Below, in pieces: positions 1 through 8,900 of a stretch of 64,000 bases of DNA. Under the pieces are notes generated by a model that did not search any database, had not been told where the DNA came from, and worked only from the letters and a program-made list of their open reading frames with translations. The stretch comes from Limnothrix sp. CACIAM 69d (GTDB taxonomy: Bacteria > Cyanobacteriota > Cyanobacteriia > CACIAM-69d): the NCBI GenBank assembly GCA_001913845.2, contig MKGP02000063.1, positions 1-64,000 on the forward strand, written 5' to 3'. The number at the start of each line of letters is the position of its first letter. Position 1 is the stretch's first letter. A program made the position numbers and the translations under genes.

Positions 1-479
1 CGTCGATACTTTGCTGGGAACACTAAGTGGTAAAGCAAAATTGTGACGTTATGACTTTTGTGGATATATTCGCTCATCTCTGATTTTTACGCCGCAGAGC
101 GGCGGGGAATTGACCCTTAGAGATTAAAAAAATCCTCATTTGTCTATGTAAAAAATGATGCTTTTGATTGCGTCCCAATGACTCTAAATGCTGGAGTGGG
201 ATCAGTTATAAAGGATCTGTAATCAGGACTAAGATGGGTTAATTAGGCTCTTAAAGTCATTAAGCCCAGAATGAAATTAATGACTTTAAGAGAATTTTGA
301 CCGCAAAAATGGGATCGTCTTGTGTTTGCTAATTGAGTTGAAATTTTGCCTGTGCAGAGCATGATCTGACTGAGAAGTCAGCACGGGGGTTCTTGATTGG
401 AATATTGGTTTTAAGGGACAAATAAGAACGCAGTCGTGGTTGATGCGATCGGTTGGTGTGGATGTGTTGCGGTTCTTGA
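1..479. other. AT-rich intergenic region at the window start
   Basis: No convincing coding frame is seen before the S9 peptidase gene. The stretch is AT-rich compared with the genes that follow. It contains one clear structure, the 16-bp perfect inverted repeat listed separately. The gene that precedes it lies outside the window. Confidence 0.6.
248..292. terminator. perfect 16-bp inverted repeat, possible bidirectional terminator
   Basis: CTCTTAAAGTCATTAA (248-263) and its exact reverse complement (277-292) are separated by 13 bases. The stem is AT-rich and has no strong T-run, so it may be a terminator for an upstream gene outside the window, or another kind of palindrome. The structure is seen directly; the function is inferred. 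Confidence 0.4.
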
Positions 480-3050
480 TTGATCAGGAGTGTGAGGCCT
501 GTGGTGGATGGAGATCGATCGAGCCGATATCGATCGCGCTGGTGGTCAGTCCTGGGATGCTTGGCCACAGTCATAAGTGGGGGATGGGCTGAATCATCGG
601 TTTTGGCACAACCATCGGTGAAGTTACCGTCGGTGACCGGGGCCGCCCGTTGGCAGCCCGCACCGTCACCGATCGATCAAATGCTGAAAGCGCCAGCCAC
701 GCCGATCGTGATGGTTTCGCCTAACCGTCGCTACGCGATCGAGCTATTGCCGGTGGGAATGGTAGCCCTTGCCGATCTAGCTGCTCCGGCTTTGCCCTTG
801 GCTGGTTTGCGCATTAATCCCCAAACGAACGGCCCCTCACTGGATGCCTACTATCGCGGCATAGCAATTACTGAGCTAAGTACGCGGCGACGACAGGCGG
901 TTTCTTTACCGGCCAACAGTCGCCTCAGTAATCTGCGTTGGTCACGGGATGGCCGATCGCTGGCCCTAACGCAAACGACCGATCGCGGGCTGGAACTGTG
1001 GGTGATTGATCTAGAAACGGCTAGCCCCAGAATGTTGACGGGGCCAATTCTGAATGGGGCTTACGGGCCGCCCTGCGATTGGTTACCAGGAATAGAAGGC
1101 TTGGTTTGTAAGGTCATTCCTACCGATCGGGGTGCGCCTCCACCCATGCCAGTGCCGCCTGAGGGGCCGATCATTGAGGATCATGATGGACAACGATCGC
1201 CCAATCGCACTTACACCAATCTGCTCAGTAGCCCCCATGATGAGGCTCTACTGAAGTATTACCTCAGCGCCACGATCGAGCGGATTGATTTACAAGGTCG
1301 TCGCTCATTACTGCTCCCCCCGGATTTGTACGACCACGTTACACCCTCACCCAACGGTCAACATCTGCTGGTCGAAACGGTGGAAACGCCTTTTTCCTAT
1401 AAGGTACCGATTGATCGTTTTCCCCGTCGCATTGCCTTGCATCACCTCAATCAAGGGCAAAACCAAGGGCGATCTCAGATCTTGACCCGCTTGCCCTTGG
1501 CGGATAACTTACCGCTCGGTTTTGATGCTGTGCGACCGGGTAAACGGTTGTTTGGGTGGCGAACCGATCGCCCCGCCACGCTCTATTGGGTTGAGGCCTT
1601 GGACGGGGGCAATCCAGGACAGGCCGCAACCGAGCGGGATGCGCTCTACGTCCAAGAAGCCACCGACTTGGATCAGCCACCCCAACGGCTTTGGCAATCC
1701 TCATTTCGGTTTCGCTATGCCTGGTGGGGCAATGGCAACCTGGCCCTGATCGAAGAAATTTGGTTCGATGAGCGGCGGGTTCGGTTGTGGCAAGTGGCTC
1801 CCGATCGCCCCAGCGCGGCCCCGATTTTGCGAGGCGATCGTAACTATCAGGATCGATACCGTGACCCCGGCGACCCCTTGATGGCTCAAGGGCCCTATGG
1901 ACTTGAGGTGTTGCGACTGGCGACCGATCAACAATCTCTTTACCTAGTGGGTCAGGGAGCCTCGCCCCAGGGAAGCTATCCTTTCCTAGACCGCTGGAAC
2001 TTGATTACCAATCAAACGGAGCGGCTGTGGCAAGCCACTGATCCTTACTATGAGTACCCGATCGACCTGCTCAGTCAGGGGCAACTGCTCACCCAACGGC
2101 AATCCCAGCGCGAGGCCCCCAATTACTTTTTGCGGAACTTAGCCAGCTCCGACAGCCCAGCCCAGCCCTTGACCCAATTTTCAGATCCCATTCCTGCCTT
2201 GGCTGATATTCAGCAAGAGATTGTCTATTACCAGCGGGCTGATGGCGTTCCCCTCTCGGCCACGCTCTATCTGCCTCCCGGTTACCAACGAGATCGGGAT
2301 GGGCCCTTGCCCATGGTGTTTTGGGTTTATCCCGAAGAATATGCCGATCGCAACACCGCCGGACAGGTCACCACCTCCGCCAACGTCTTCAGTCGCCCCG
2401 AAGCCGATTCACCCCTGTTTTTGTTGGCCTTGGGCTATGGGGTATTGCTCGATCCTAGCCTCCCGATCGTGGGTGAAAACGGTGCAGAACCCAATGACAC
2501 CTACATTGAGCAACTGATCGCGGGAGCCGAAGCGGCGGTGAACTACGTAGTTGATCGCGGCATTGCCGACCCCAAGCGATTGTTAGTGGGAGGGCATTCC
2601 TACGGAGCCTTCACCGTGGCCAACCTGCTGGCTCACACCAATCTCTTCAAGGCCGGGATTGCCCGTAGCGGAGCCTATAACCGCACCCTCACCCCCTTTG
2701 GGTTTCAGGGCGAACAACGCACCTACTGGCAAGCCCAAGAAACCTACACCCGTCTGTCTCCCTTCACCTTTGTCGATCGCATTAATGAACCCCTGCTGCT
2801 GATTCATGGTCAGCGGGATGCCAACCCTGGCACTTATCCCATTCAAAGCGAGCGGATGTATGATGCCATGCGCGGCTTAGGGGGAACGGCGCGGCTGGTG
2901 CTGCTGCCCTACGAAGACCATGCCTACGAGTCCCAGGAAGCGATCGGTCATGTGTTGTGGGAAATGGCTCGTTGGTGTGATTTGTACATTGGCACTTCCA
3001 CCGTGCAGCGGCTGCGGATGGCTTTTCAGCAAGCTCACGCCCATCCCTAG
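480..3050 (+). CDS. secreted S9-family serine peptidase (prolyl oligopeptidase fold)
   Basis: 856 residues from a TTG start; a GTG 12 bases later is an alternative. A hydrophobic stretch at about residues 22-44 looks like a signal peptide, so the enzyme probably acts in the periplasm. Residues about 100-580 look like the beta-propeller part of S9 peptidases, and the C-terminal 270 residues form an alpha/beta hydrolase domain. The catalytic triad can be placed: Ser707 in GGHSYGAF, Asp780 in HGQRDANP and His814 in YEDHAYES. The GGHSYGAF nucleophile elbow and the layout match the S9C/S9D (acylaminoacyl or glutamyl endopeptidase-like) groups better than classic prolyl oligopeptidase, which is also present at 39607-41724. 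Substrate unknown. Confidence 0.85.
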   Translation: MIRSVRPVVDGDRSSRYRSRWWSVLGCLATVISGGWAESSVLAQPSVKLPSVTGAARWQPAPSPIDQMLKAPATPIVMVSPNRRYAIELLPVGMVALADLAAPALPLAGLRINPQTNGPSLDAYYRGIAITELSTRRRQAVSLPANSRLSNLRWSRDGRSLALTQTTDRGLELWVIDLETASPRMLTGPILNGAYGPPCDWLPGIEGLVCKVIPTDRGAPPPMPVPPEGPIIEDHDGQRSPNRTYTNLLSSPHDEALLKYYLSATIERIDLQGRRSLLLPPDLYDHVTPSPNGQHLLVETVETPFSYKVPIDRFPRRIALHHLNQGQNQGRSQILTRLPLADNLPLGFDAVRPGKRLFGWRTDRPATLYWVEALDGGNPGQAATERDALYVQEATDLDQPPQRLWQSSFRFRYAWWGNGNLALIEEIWFDERRVRLWQVAPDRPSAAPILRGDRNYQDRYRDPGDPLMAQGPYGLEVLRLATDQQSLYLVGQGASPQGSYPFLDRWNLITNQTERLWQATDPYYEYPIDLLSQGQLLTQRQSQREAPNYFLRNLASSDSPAQPLTQFSDPIPALADIQQEIVYYQRADGVPLSATLYLPPGYQRDRDGPLPMVFWVYPEEYADRNTAGQVTTSANVFSRPEADSPLFLLALGYGVLLDPSLPIVGENGAEPNDTYIEQLIAGAEAAVNYVVDRGIADPKRLLVGGHSYGAFTVANLLAHTNLFKAGIARSGAYNRTLTPFGFQGEQRTYWQAQETYTRLSPFTFVDRINEPLLLIHGQRDANPGTYPIQSERMYDAMRGLGGTARLVLLPYEDHAYESQEAIGHVLWEMARWCDLYIGTSTVQRLRMAFQQAHAHP

Positions 3051-3113
3051 GGGGGTGGGGATTTCCAACTTGGCGGTTCTGAATGCCCTGATTTTGCGGG
3101 CTGAACCCAAGCC

Positions 3114-3593
3114 CTAGAGCACCTGATGGGTGTAAGCATGTTGCTTCACGTTGTCTTCGGGGCGAACCACGCTGTTGGCGTTCAAAACACGCTTGCGATC
3201 GACCGAGTGATTTAAATCCGTCCGCCGTTGCCCGATCGGGATGTGTTGTTGGGCGCTGGGTCGGCTGCGGTAGGTGCGAGCCGCCGCGATCGCCCGGGGT
3301 TCAAAATCAGCGCACCAATGGGATTCGGGCGGGAACCCTTCCGGCAACTGTCCCGCCGCACTGGCAGCCAAGGCCGCTTCGATCGGCAGGGCGATCGCCC
3401 ACTGATAAGAGGTGGGAATGCCTTGCAAAATCGTTTCTAGGGCTGCTGAAGGAATCGGCTCAATAAGGCTGACCGACTGCAACTCACCCTCTTCCTTGAG
3501 AAAGCAAGTGGCCAAGCCCAAAACTAGATAATCTTGATTGCTTAAGTCGGTGGCGTGGGAGGGAAGGCTCATAGAGCAATCAATCAACTTCAT
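3114..3593 (-). CDS. conserved hypothetical protein
   Basis: 159 residues with an ATG start. I do not recognise a named family. The N-terminal two thirds is soluble with mixed alpha/beta character (YLVLGLATCF, GELQSVSLIEPIP) and the last 60 residues are basic and polar. No membrane segment or signal peptide is seen. It converges with the S9 peptidase gene and diverges from the PBP gene across a 465-base gap. Codon use and GC content match the neighbours, so it is probably a real resident gene. Confidence 0.6.
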   Translation of the reverse strand: MKLIDCSMSLPSHATDLSNQDYLVLGLATCFLKEEGELQSVSLIEPIPSAALETILQGIPTSYQWAIALPIEAALAASAAGQLPEGFPPESHWCADFEPRAIAAARTYRSRPSAQQHIPIGQRRTDLNHSVDRKRVLNANSVVRPEDNVKQHAYTHQVL

Positions 3594-4058
3594 GAGTTTT
3601 GGTCAGTAATCTAGCTTAAAGCCACGATCATCATGATCGAATCGGTCTTGCATCGCCTCAACTCGTTCTCTCATCAACATTCCAGCCCCTAGATTACCGG
3701 CGCATTCGCCCTCTTGGCTTTGGATTTACTTTGGATTTGCGCTGGATTTGCGCTGGATTCGCTTTCAACTGGTCAGCATGACACTGTTCTAGGCAATTGC
3801 TTCGATTTACCAGCACAAAACCGTTCCAGGCGATCGCCCCGAATCCAAACCTTCATTGGCACGATGCAGATTTTGCAACTCAACAAAGGCAAATATGAAC
3901 CAACGACTTTTACGCTCTAAATCAGCCCAAAGTTAGACTCCATCACTCATTGAGCGACTTTTTTCCTCAGACTTCCTTGGGGTCATGTTAAGTTATTTGC
4001 CAACCGGCGGGCCGCATTCTCTCCTCCTGCACCGACGGGCCAGCAACGAGGAAAAGCT
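3594..4058. other. intergenic region with short tandem repeats
   Basis: This gap separates the divergent hypothetical gene and the PBP gene and should hold both promoters. It contains a four-unit 11-bp tandem repeat (listed separately). A small frame across 3714-3920 is not supported by composition or a ribosome site. Confidence 0.5.
3719..3762. repeat. tandem repeat, four 11-bp units
   Basis: Units TTTGGATTTAC, TTTGGATTTGC, GCTGGATTTGC and GCTGGATTCGC follow each other without gaps. They differ stepwise by one to three bases, as expected for slippage expansion. No function is evident. Confidence 0.7.
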
Positions 4059-6494
4059 GTGAGTCAATCAGATTCGGGATTTACAGATTTACCACCAGTC
4101 CCTAGCCAGGGTGGTGAGGGATCGACAGCGACTCCGGCTGATCCATTGCCAACGCTGCCGCCAACGGTTGCCACACCACAACGGGCAGCCTTCCCTTGGC
4201 CTCGGTGGTTGCGTTTGCCCTCCCGATCGACCCGCCACCCCTCCGATGGCCGTCCCCGCTCCTTCGGTAAATATTGGGGAATCCTAATTGGGATCAGTTT
4301 TTTAGGTGGCAGCACTGCCCTCGGCTGGGCCGGCTGGCGTTCCGTCAAAGCCTTTGAAGATACCCTGCCTTCTGCCCAGGATGTCTTCACGTTTTCCCGA
4401 GATGGCACGGTCACGATTATTGCTGCCGATGGCACGATTTTGCAGCAACAGGGGCCCGCAACCCGGGAGAAAACGCCCCTAAAGCGAATTCCCAAAAAGC
4501 TGCTCCAGGCATTTATGGCCGCTGAAGATCGGCGGTTTTATGAGCATGACGGGGTTGATGCGATCGGGATTTTGCGCGCTTCCTGGACCAACCTGCTCGC
4601 GGGAGAGGTGGTGGAAGGTGGCAGCACCATCACCCAACAGCTAGCACGGATTGTTTTCCTGAACCAAGAACGCAGCGCCACCCGCAAACTGCGAGAAGCG
4701 CTGTTGGCGGCCAAAATGGAGCGATCGCTTACCAAAGACCAGATCGCCGAAAGCTACCTCAATTTGGTCTATCTCGGTTCAGGAGCCTATGGGGTTTCCG
4801 ATGCCGCTTGGGTTTATTTTGGCAAAAGCCTCGATCGCCTCACCCTAGCGGAAATGGCAACCTTGGCCTGTTTGGCTCCGGCTCCGAGCTATTTTTCGCC
4901 CCTGGTCAACCCGGAAATTACCAAAGAGCGCCGAAATATCGTGCTCGATCGAATGGTGGTGGCCGGTTTCCTGAGTGCGGCCGAAGCGGACACAGCCCAA
5001 AATGAGCCAATTGCCCTCAACCAAAAAATTCCGCGCCGCCTGATCGTCACGGCCCCACACTTCACGTCCTATATCCTGCAAGAGCTGCCCAAACACCTGC
5101 CTCCGGAAGTGATTGAGCGCGGCGGCCTGACCGTTGAAACCACCCTCCGCCCCGATTGGCAAACAGTCGCCACCCGCGCGGTGCAAGAGGCTGTCCAAAA
5201 ACGCGGTCGATATCAACGATTCTCCCAAGGGGCTTTGGTGGCGATCGACCCGCGCACCGGGGAAATTCGAGCCATGGTGGGCAGCGGAGACACCAACTTC
5301 ACCGCCAACCAATTCAACCGCGTCACCCAAGCCAAACGGCAGCCCGGCTCCACCTTCAAAACCTTCGTCTACAGCGCTGCCATCCAAGCGGGGATGTCTC
5401 CCTATGCGGGTTATGCGGACGAACCTTACCGCATTGGGGGATACGAACCCAAAAACTTTAGCGGTAAGTTCTCCGGTTGGCAGTCGGCCACTGCGGCCCT
5501 GACCAAATCCGTGAACATCATTGCCCTGAAGGTGATGCTGGATGTGGGGCGGGAAAACGTGATTGACCTGGCCCGCAAGATGGGCATTCAGTCCGAACTC
5601 AAGCCCACCTACTCCTTGGCTCTGGGGGCTTCGGAGGTGAATTTGCTGGAGCTGACGGCGGCCTATGGCACATTGGCCGCGAAGGGTAAACATTTCCCCA
5701 CCTACGGCATTCGACGGATTCGCGATCGCCGAGGTCAGGTGATCTATGAAAACAAAACGAATCCCGTCGTAGCCTTGAACACCAATGATGCAGCGATCAT
5801 CAACTGGATGTTGCAGCAGGTGGTGAATGACGGGACTGGGGCCCCCGCAGCCCTGGAAGGCCGCCCGGTGGCAGGTAAAACCGGCACGTCAGATAAGGCG
5901 CGGGATCTTTGGTTCATTGGGTTCATTCCGCAATTGGTGACCGGTGTTTGGTTGGGAAATGACAATAACCAACCCACCTATGGAGCCAGTGCGGCGGCGG
6001 CCGCCACTTGGAACGACTTCATGAAAGAGGCCGTGAAGGGGTTCAAGGTGGAAACCTTTGACAAGCTGCCGAACCTGTCTGGCCGTCGCTTCCGACCCAA
6101 AAAACGGGCCGATCGCGGTTCTCGGGAAGGCCAAGCCACTTCCGAAGAAGATCTGAAGCGTCGTCAGCGGGAGGAGCGCGAAGAAGAACCCCGGAGCGGC
6201 AGTTCATCGGAGCGTTCCCCGCAACCCCGAAGCGGTGAAGCGCGATCGGGACGTGGCGAAGAGAGCCGTGGCGAGGGTGAGCGTCGTTCTCCGCGTTCCA
6301 GTGCCCCAAGCCCGGCGACGGCCCCAGCCCGCTCTGGATCTTCGGAATCGGCGGCCCCGGTTCGCTCCGCCCCCGTTGCCCCGCCGCCGCCGCCCGTTGC
6401 CCCGCCGCCCCCGGCTGCCCCGCCGCCGCCACCGGTTGCGCCCCCACCACCCGTCGCACCCCCCACCACCAGCGACGGCGGTGGTAGCCCTTAG
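4059..6494 (+). CDS. class A penicillin-binding protein (PBP1A-type)
   Basis: 811 residues from GTG with AGGA about 8 bases upstream. Cytoplasmic N-terminus (Pro/Thr-rich, about 65 residues), one membrane anchor (about 73-95), then a GT51 glycosyltransferase domain with Glu156 in EDRRFYEHDG and the GGSTITQQLAR motif, and a transpeptidase domain with the acyl-enzyme Ser431 (STFK), the SVN motif at Ser484 and the KTGTS box starting at Lys607. It polymerises and cross-links peptidoglycan in the periplasm. The last about 130 residues are low complexity: an Arg/Glu/Ser-rich tract followed by Pro/Ala/Val repeats of the PPPPVAPPPP type, beyond the catalytic domains. Such tails occur in cyanobacterial PBPs; whether this one binds the wall or partners is not known. 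Confidence 0.95.
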   Translation: MSQSDSGFTDLPPVPSQGGEGSTATPADPLPTLPPTVATPQRAAFPWPRWLRLPSRSTRHPSDGRPRSFGKYWGILIGISFLGGSTALGWAGWRSVKAFEDTLPSAQDVFTFSRDGTVTIIAADGTILQQQGPATREKTPLKRIPKKLLQAFMAAEDRRFYEHDGVDAIGILRASWTNLLAGEVVEGGSTITQQLARIVFLNQERSATRKLREALLAAKMERSLTKDQIAESYLNLVYLGSGAYGVSDAAWVYFGKSLDRLTLAEMATLACLAPAPSYFSPLVNPEITKERRNIVLDRMVVAGFLSAAEADTAQNEPIALNQKIPRRLIVTAPHFTSYILQELPKHLPPEVIERGGLTVETTLRPDWQTVATRAVQEAVQKRGRYQRFSQGALVAIDPRTGEIRAMVGSGDTNFTANQFNRVTQAKRQPGSTFKTFVYSAAIQAGMSPYAGYADEPYRIGGYEPKNFSGKFSGWQSATAALTKSVNIIALKVMLDVGRENVIDLARKMGIQSELKPTYSLALGASEVNLLELTAAYGTLAAKGKHFPTYGIRRIRDRRGQVIYENKTNPVVALNTNDAAIINWMLQQVVNDGTGAPAALEGRPVAGKTGTSDKARDLWFIGFIPQLVTGVWLGNDNNQPTYGASAAAAATWNDFMKEAVKGFKVETFDKLPNLSGRRFRPKKRADRGSREGQATSEEDLKRRQREEREEEPRSGSSSERSPQPRSGEARSGRGEESRGEGERRSPRSSAPSPATAPARSGSSESAAPVRSAPVAPPPPPVAPPPPAAPPPPPVAPPPPVAPPTTSDGGGSP

Positions 6495-6540
6495 GGTATT
6501 GTTGTGTTTGGATAGTGGTTTGTAACTTTTTGTAATCCTT

Positions 6541-6828
6541 ATGGACACCGCCCTGTTGTTTGGCCATTCCTTGCCGACGTTGTTTGGCTCGTTGGTGACC
6601 TCCCAGTTGCTGGCACTGCCCGGCGTGAGCCAGGGTTTTCCTTGGGCGTTTGTGGCGGTTTATGTTGTGGGGTTCATTGCGGCGGTGTCGATCGGGTCGA
6701 TCGCCTGGTACAACTCCAAGCGTCCGGCGGGCTGGGAAGGCAGAGACCGGCCCGACTTTGTGCCCGACCTGAAACCCACAGATGCGGAAGGGACTACTAG
6801 CTCACAGGATTCGTCTACGGCTGAGTAA
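6541..6828 (+). CDS. small one-helix membrane protein, probable photosystem II assembly factor Psb35
   Basis: 95 residues from ATG, 46 bases after the PBP gene. One transmembrane helix (about residues 32-56, WAFVAVYVVGFIAAVSIG) is followed by the motif IAWYNSKRPAGWE..DRPDFVP and a polar acidic tail. This helix plus the SKRP-GWE-RPDFVP signature resembles the cyanobacterial Psb35 (Ssl2148-type) proteins that stabilise the CP47 module during photosystem II assembly. The assignment is from memory of the motif and has not been checked by a search. The location would be the thylakoid membrane. Confidence 0.55.
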   Translation: MDTALLFGHSLPTLFGSLVTSQLLALPGVSQGFPWAFVAVYVVGFIAAVSIGSIAWYNSKRPAGWEGRDRPDFVPDLKPTDAEGTTSSQDSSTAE

Positions 6829-6969
6829 GCTTCCCGATCGGGGTGGGCCGCTGCCGTGTGGCTGTGTGGATCCGCCCCTGGGAGCTTAGCTAGGCTGTTG
6901 CTGAGCCGGAAGCTGAAAATCAGCGATGTCTTGTCGGTGCTCTAGAAATTCTGTCAGGAATTCTTGTTT

Positions 6970-7042
6970 CGCAGAATTTTGTATTGTGCAGAATTTTGTT
7001 TCGAGACACATTTTCGGCGCACTGAGACGCACTGAGACGCAC
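6970..7042. repeat. short direct repeats upstream of cysC
   Basis: GCAGAATTTTG occurs at about 6971 and again at about 6988, and ACTGAGACGC is repeated back to back at 7021-7040, ending 20 bases before the cysC start. They lie where a promoter or regulator site would be, but could be slippage products. Confidence 0.5.
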
Positions 7043-7059
7043 TTTTAAAGCAGTTTGGT

Positions 7060-7623
7060 ATGGAATCTTTAACAGCAAGCCCAGCTTCAGCGATCGGCGC
7101 AACTATTTGGTTAACGGGGTTGAGTGGTGCGGGCAAAACCACGATCGGGCAGGCTGTGGCCGAGGCCCTCAGGGCCCGAGGGCAGCGCGTGGAAATTCTG
7201 GATGGCGACCTGGTGCGACAACACCTGAGCAAGGGCCTGGGGTTCAGCAAAGAAGACCGCGATGAAAATATCCGGCGCATTGGCTTCGTGGCTCATCTGC
7301 TGACTCGGAATGGGGTGTTTGTGGTCGCTTCCGCCATCTCGCCCTATCGCGCCATTCGCCAAGAGGTGCGATCGATGATTGGGCAGTTTGTGGAAGTTTA
7401 TGTCAATGCCCCCTTGGCGGTTTGCGAATCGCGGGACGTGAAGGGCCTCTATGCCAAGGCACGGGCGGGCTTGATTCGAGGCTTCACGGGCATTGATGAT
7501 CCCTACGAAGCGCCGGAGCAACCGGAGGTGGAATGCCGCACCGATCGGGACTCCCTAGCGGATTGCACGGCACAGGTATTGGCCGCGCTCGATCGCCTGG
7601 GTTATCTGCCCAGCCAGGACTAG
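7060..7623 (+). CDS. cysC: adenylylsulfate kinase
   Basis: 187 residues with an ATG start. It phosphorylates adenosine 5'-phosphosulfate to PAPS for sulfate assimilation in the cytosol. The P-loop GLSGAGKT (residues 20-27), the LDGD motif, the [10 protein letters not shown] helix and the [11 protein letters not shown] segment with the candidate phosphoacceptor Ser94 are all in place. Length and order are typical of stand-alone CysC rather than a CysN/C fusion. It stands alone, with no sulfurylase gene beside it. Confidence 0.95.
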   Translation: MESLTASPASAIGATIWLTGLSGAGKTTIGQAVAEALRARGQRVEILDGDLVRQHLSKGLGFSKEDRDENIRRIGFVAHLLTRNGVFVVASAISPYRAIRQEVRSMIGQFVEVYVNAPLAVCESRDVKGLYAKARAGLIRGFTGIDDPYEAPEQPEVECRTDRDSLADCTAQVLAALDRLGYLPSQD

Positions 7624-7666
7624 GCAGCCAGAATTAGGCAGCCAAGATTAAGCCAGCCAGAATTAG
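7621..7666. repeat. three imperfect tandem units after cysC
   Basis: Units of about 14-15 bases of the form TAGGCAGCCAGAAT follow the cysC stop codon in a head-to-tail array with small changes, between the convergent cysC and phzF genes. No hairpin typical of a terminator is obvious. Confidence 0.6.
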
Positions 7667-8583
7667 GCGCGATACATTACCCCTTCCGAAATCAGCACTG
7701 AGCTGCCCCCCACGCGCACCTCGGTGACCTCCCCTTGGGCGATTCGCACCGTCACGGTTAATTCGCTAGGCCGCTGAATCGCCGCCCCCTGAGCAATTGC
7801 CCAAGACGGTTCGCCGTCGGGAAACGATCGCCCCTGAACCAAATAGCCCCCCAAGGCCGCTGCCGCCGAGCCGGTGGCGGGATCCTCCGCAATACCCAAG
7901 GCCGGAGCAAACATCCGCACCGTCAGGGGGCGATCGCCCGTTAACCCCGTCACCAAATACAACTGGGGGGCTGCTGTGGCCGCAAAGATTTCTTCCCAGG
8001 GGCCCATCTGCAACCGGGCCCGGTTCAGGGCCGCCAAGTCGCGCAGGGGAATCACCGTGAAGGGCAAGCCACAGGAAGCCGTGGCCGGTTCCCAGCCCGG
8101 CACGGTCAAATCGGCCGCCGTTAGCCCGATCGCCCGAGCCATGGCCGCGCGATCGCCCTGCCAGGGTTCCACCACCGGCAATTGGGCCACGGTTAACTCA
8201 CTGGCGATCGGTTGTCCCGCCCGCGATCGCACCGTCACCGGCACAGGCCCCACCCCTTCCTCAAAAATCAAGCGAGTGTCATCACCCGTGAGGCTAATTT
8301 CGCCAATTTTCGCCAAAACATAGCCCGTGCCCACCGTGGGATGGCCAGCGAAGGGAATTTCACCCCCTGGCGTAAAAATGCGCAGCCGTCGAGTGCCCTG
8401 GGGAGTTTCCGGTGGCAAAACAAACACCGTCTCCGACAGGTTTAGCTCCCGGGCGATCGCCTGCATTCGTTCTTCGCTCAGGCCGCTGGCCTGCGGGAAC
8501 ACCGCCAGGGGATTGCCGCCAAAGGCTTGGGTTGTAAACACATCGGCCGTGTAAAAGCGATCGCCGATCGGGGAAAGGGTCAT
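7663..8583 (-). CDS. PhzF-family isomerase/epimerase
   Basis: 306 residues from ATG. The protein has the two-lobed diaminopimelate-epimerase fold of PhzF proteins. The diagnostic N-terminal sequence [18 protein letters not shown], a catalytic Glu51 in LNLSETVFV, the GHPTVGT loop and the C-terminal [15 protein letters not shown] motif are visible. PhzF itself isomerises a phenazine precursor; most bacterial relatives, including those of organisms that make no phenazines, have unknown substrates. No phenazine cluster is present here, so the substrate is left open. Confidence 0.9.
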   Translation of the reverse strand: MTLSPIGDRFYTADVFTTQAFGGNPLAVFPQASGLSEERMQAIARELNLSETVFVLPPETPQGTRRLRIFTPGGEIPFAGHPTVGTGYVLAKIGEISLTGDDTRLIFEEGVGPVPVTVRSRAGQPIASELTVAQLPVVEPWQGDRAAMARAIGLTAADLTVPGWEPATASCGLPFTVIPLRDLAALNRARLQMGPWEEIFAATAAPQLYLVTGLTGDRPLTVRMFAPALGIAEDPATGSAAAALGGYLVQGRSFPDGEPSWAIAQGAAIQRPSELTVTVRIAQGEVTEVRVGGSSVLISEGVMYRA

Positions 8584-8900
8584 GGTTAAAGTCTCCAGCT
8601 TGCCAACACCACCGCCTGAGCCGGTGGAAATGATTGATTTGAAATTAACCGTTTGTAATTAACCGTCTGCAATCAAACTTCTGTGGTTATTTGTGATTAT
8701 TTGTGATTAACCGTCTGCAATCATCCGCTCATTAGCCCGATCGAACTGAAACATTGCCGCATGATTTTGCAGTGCCATTGCGCCCAATCAACCCATTTAG
8801 CCTACGATCCCTGACTGTCCAAATTGCCCGATCGCTAATCAAGGGCAATGTTGGCCAGAATACCTAGGTTCGATCGCCCTGTCCGTTAGGCTGCTGGGAT
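8584..8900. other. intergenic region with interspersed repeats
   Basis: This divergent gap lies between phzF and the chromate transporter gene. It holds three copies of ATTAACCGTYTGYAAT (8644-8659, 8658-8673, 8706-8721) and a duplicated TTATTTGTGA (about 8688-8707). It should also carry both promoters, which I cannot place. Confidence 0.6.
8644..8721. repeat. three copies of a 16-bp motif
   Basis: ATTAACCGTTTGTAAT, then ATTAACCGTCTGCAAT twice. The first two overlap by two bases and the third lies 32 bases on, all in the same orientation. Regular direct copies upstream of a divergent pair could be regulator sites; slippage is equally possible. Confidence 0.6.

Noticed and set aside
3714-3920. 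Plus-strand frame of 68 codons before the PBP gene
   Set aside because: Runs through a tandem repeat and lacks coding signals.
7663-8583. Phenazine biosynthesis role for the PhzF gene
   Set aside because: No other phz gene is nearby, and the family is broad with mostly unknown substrates.
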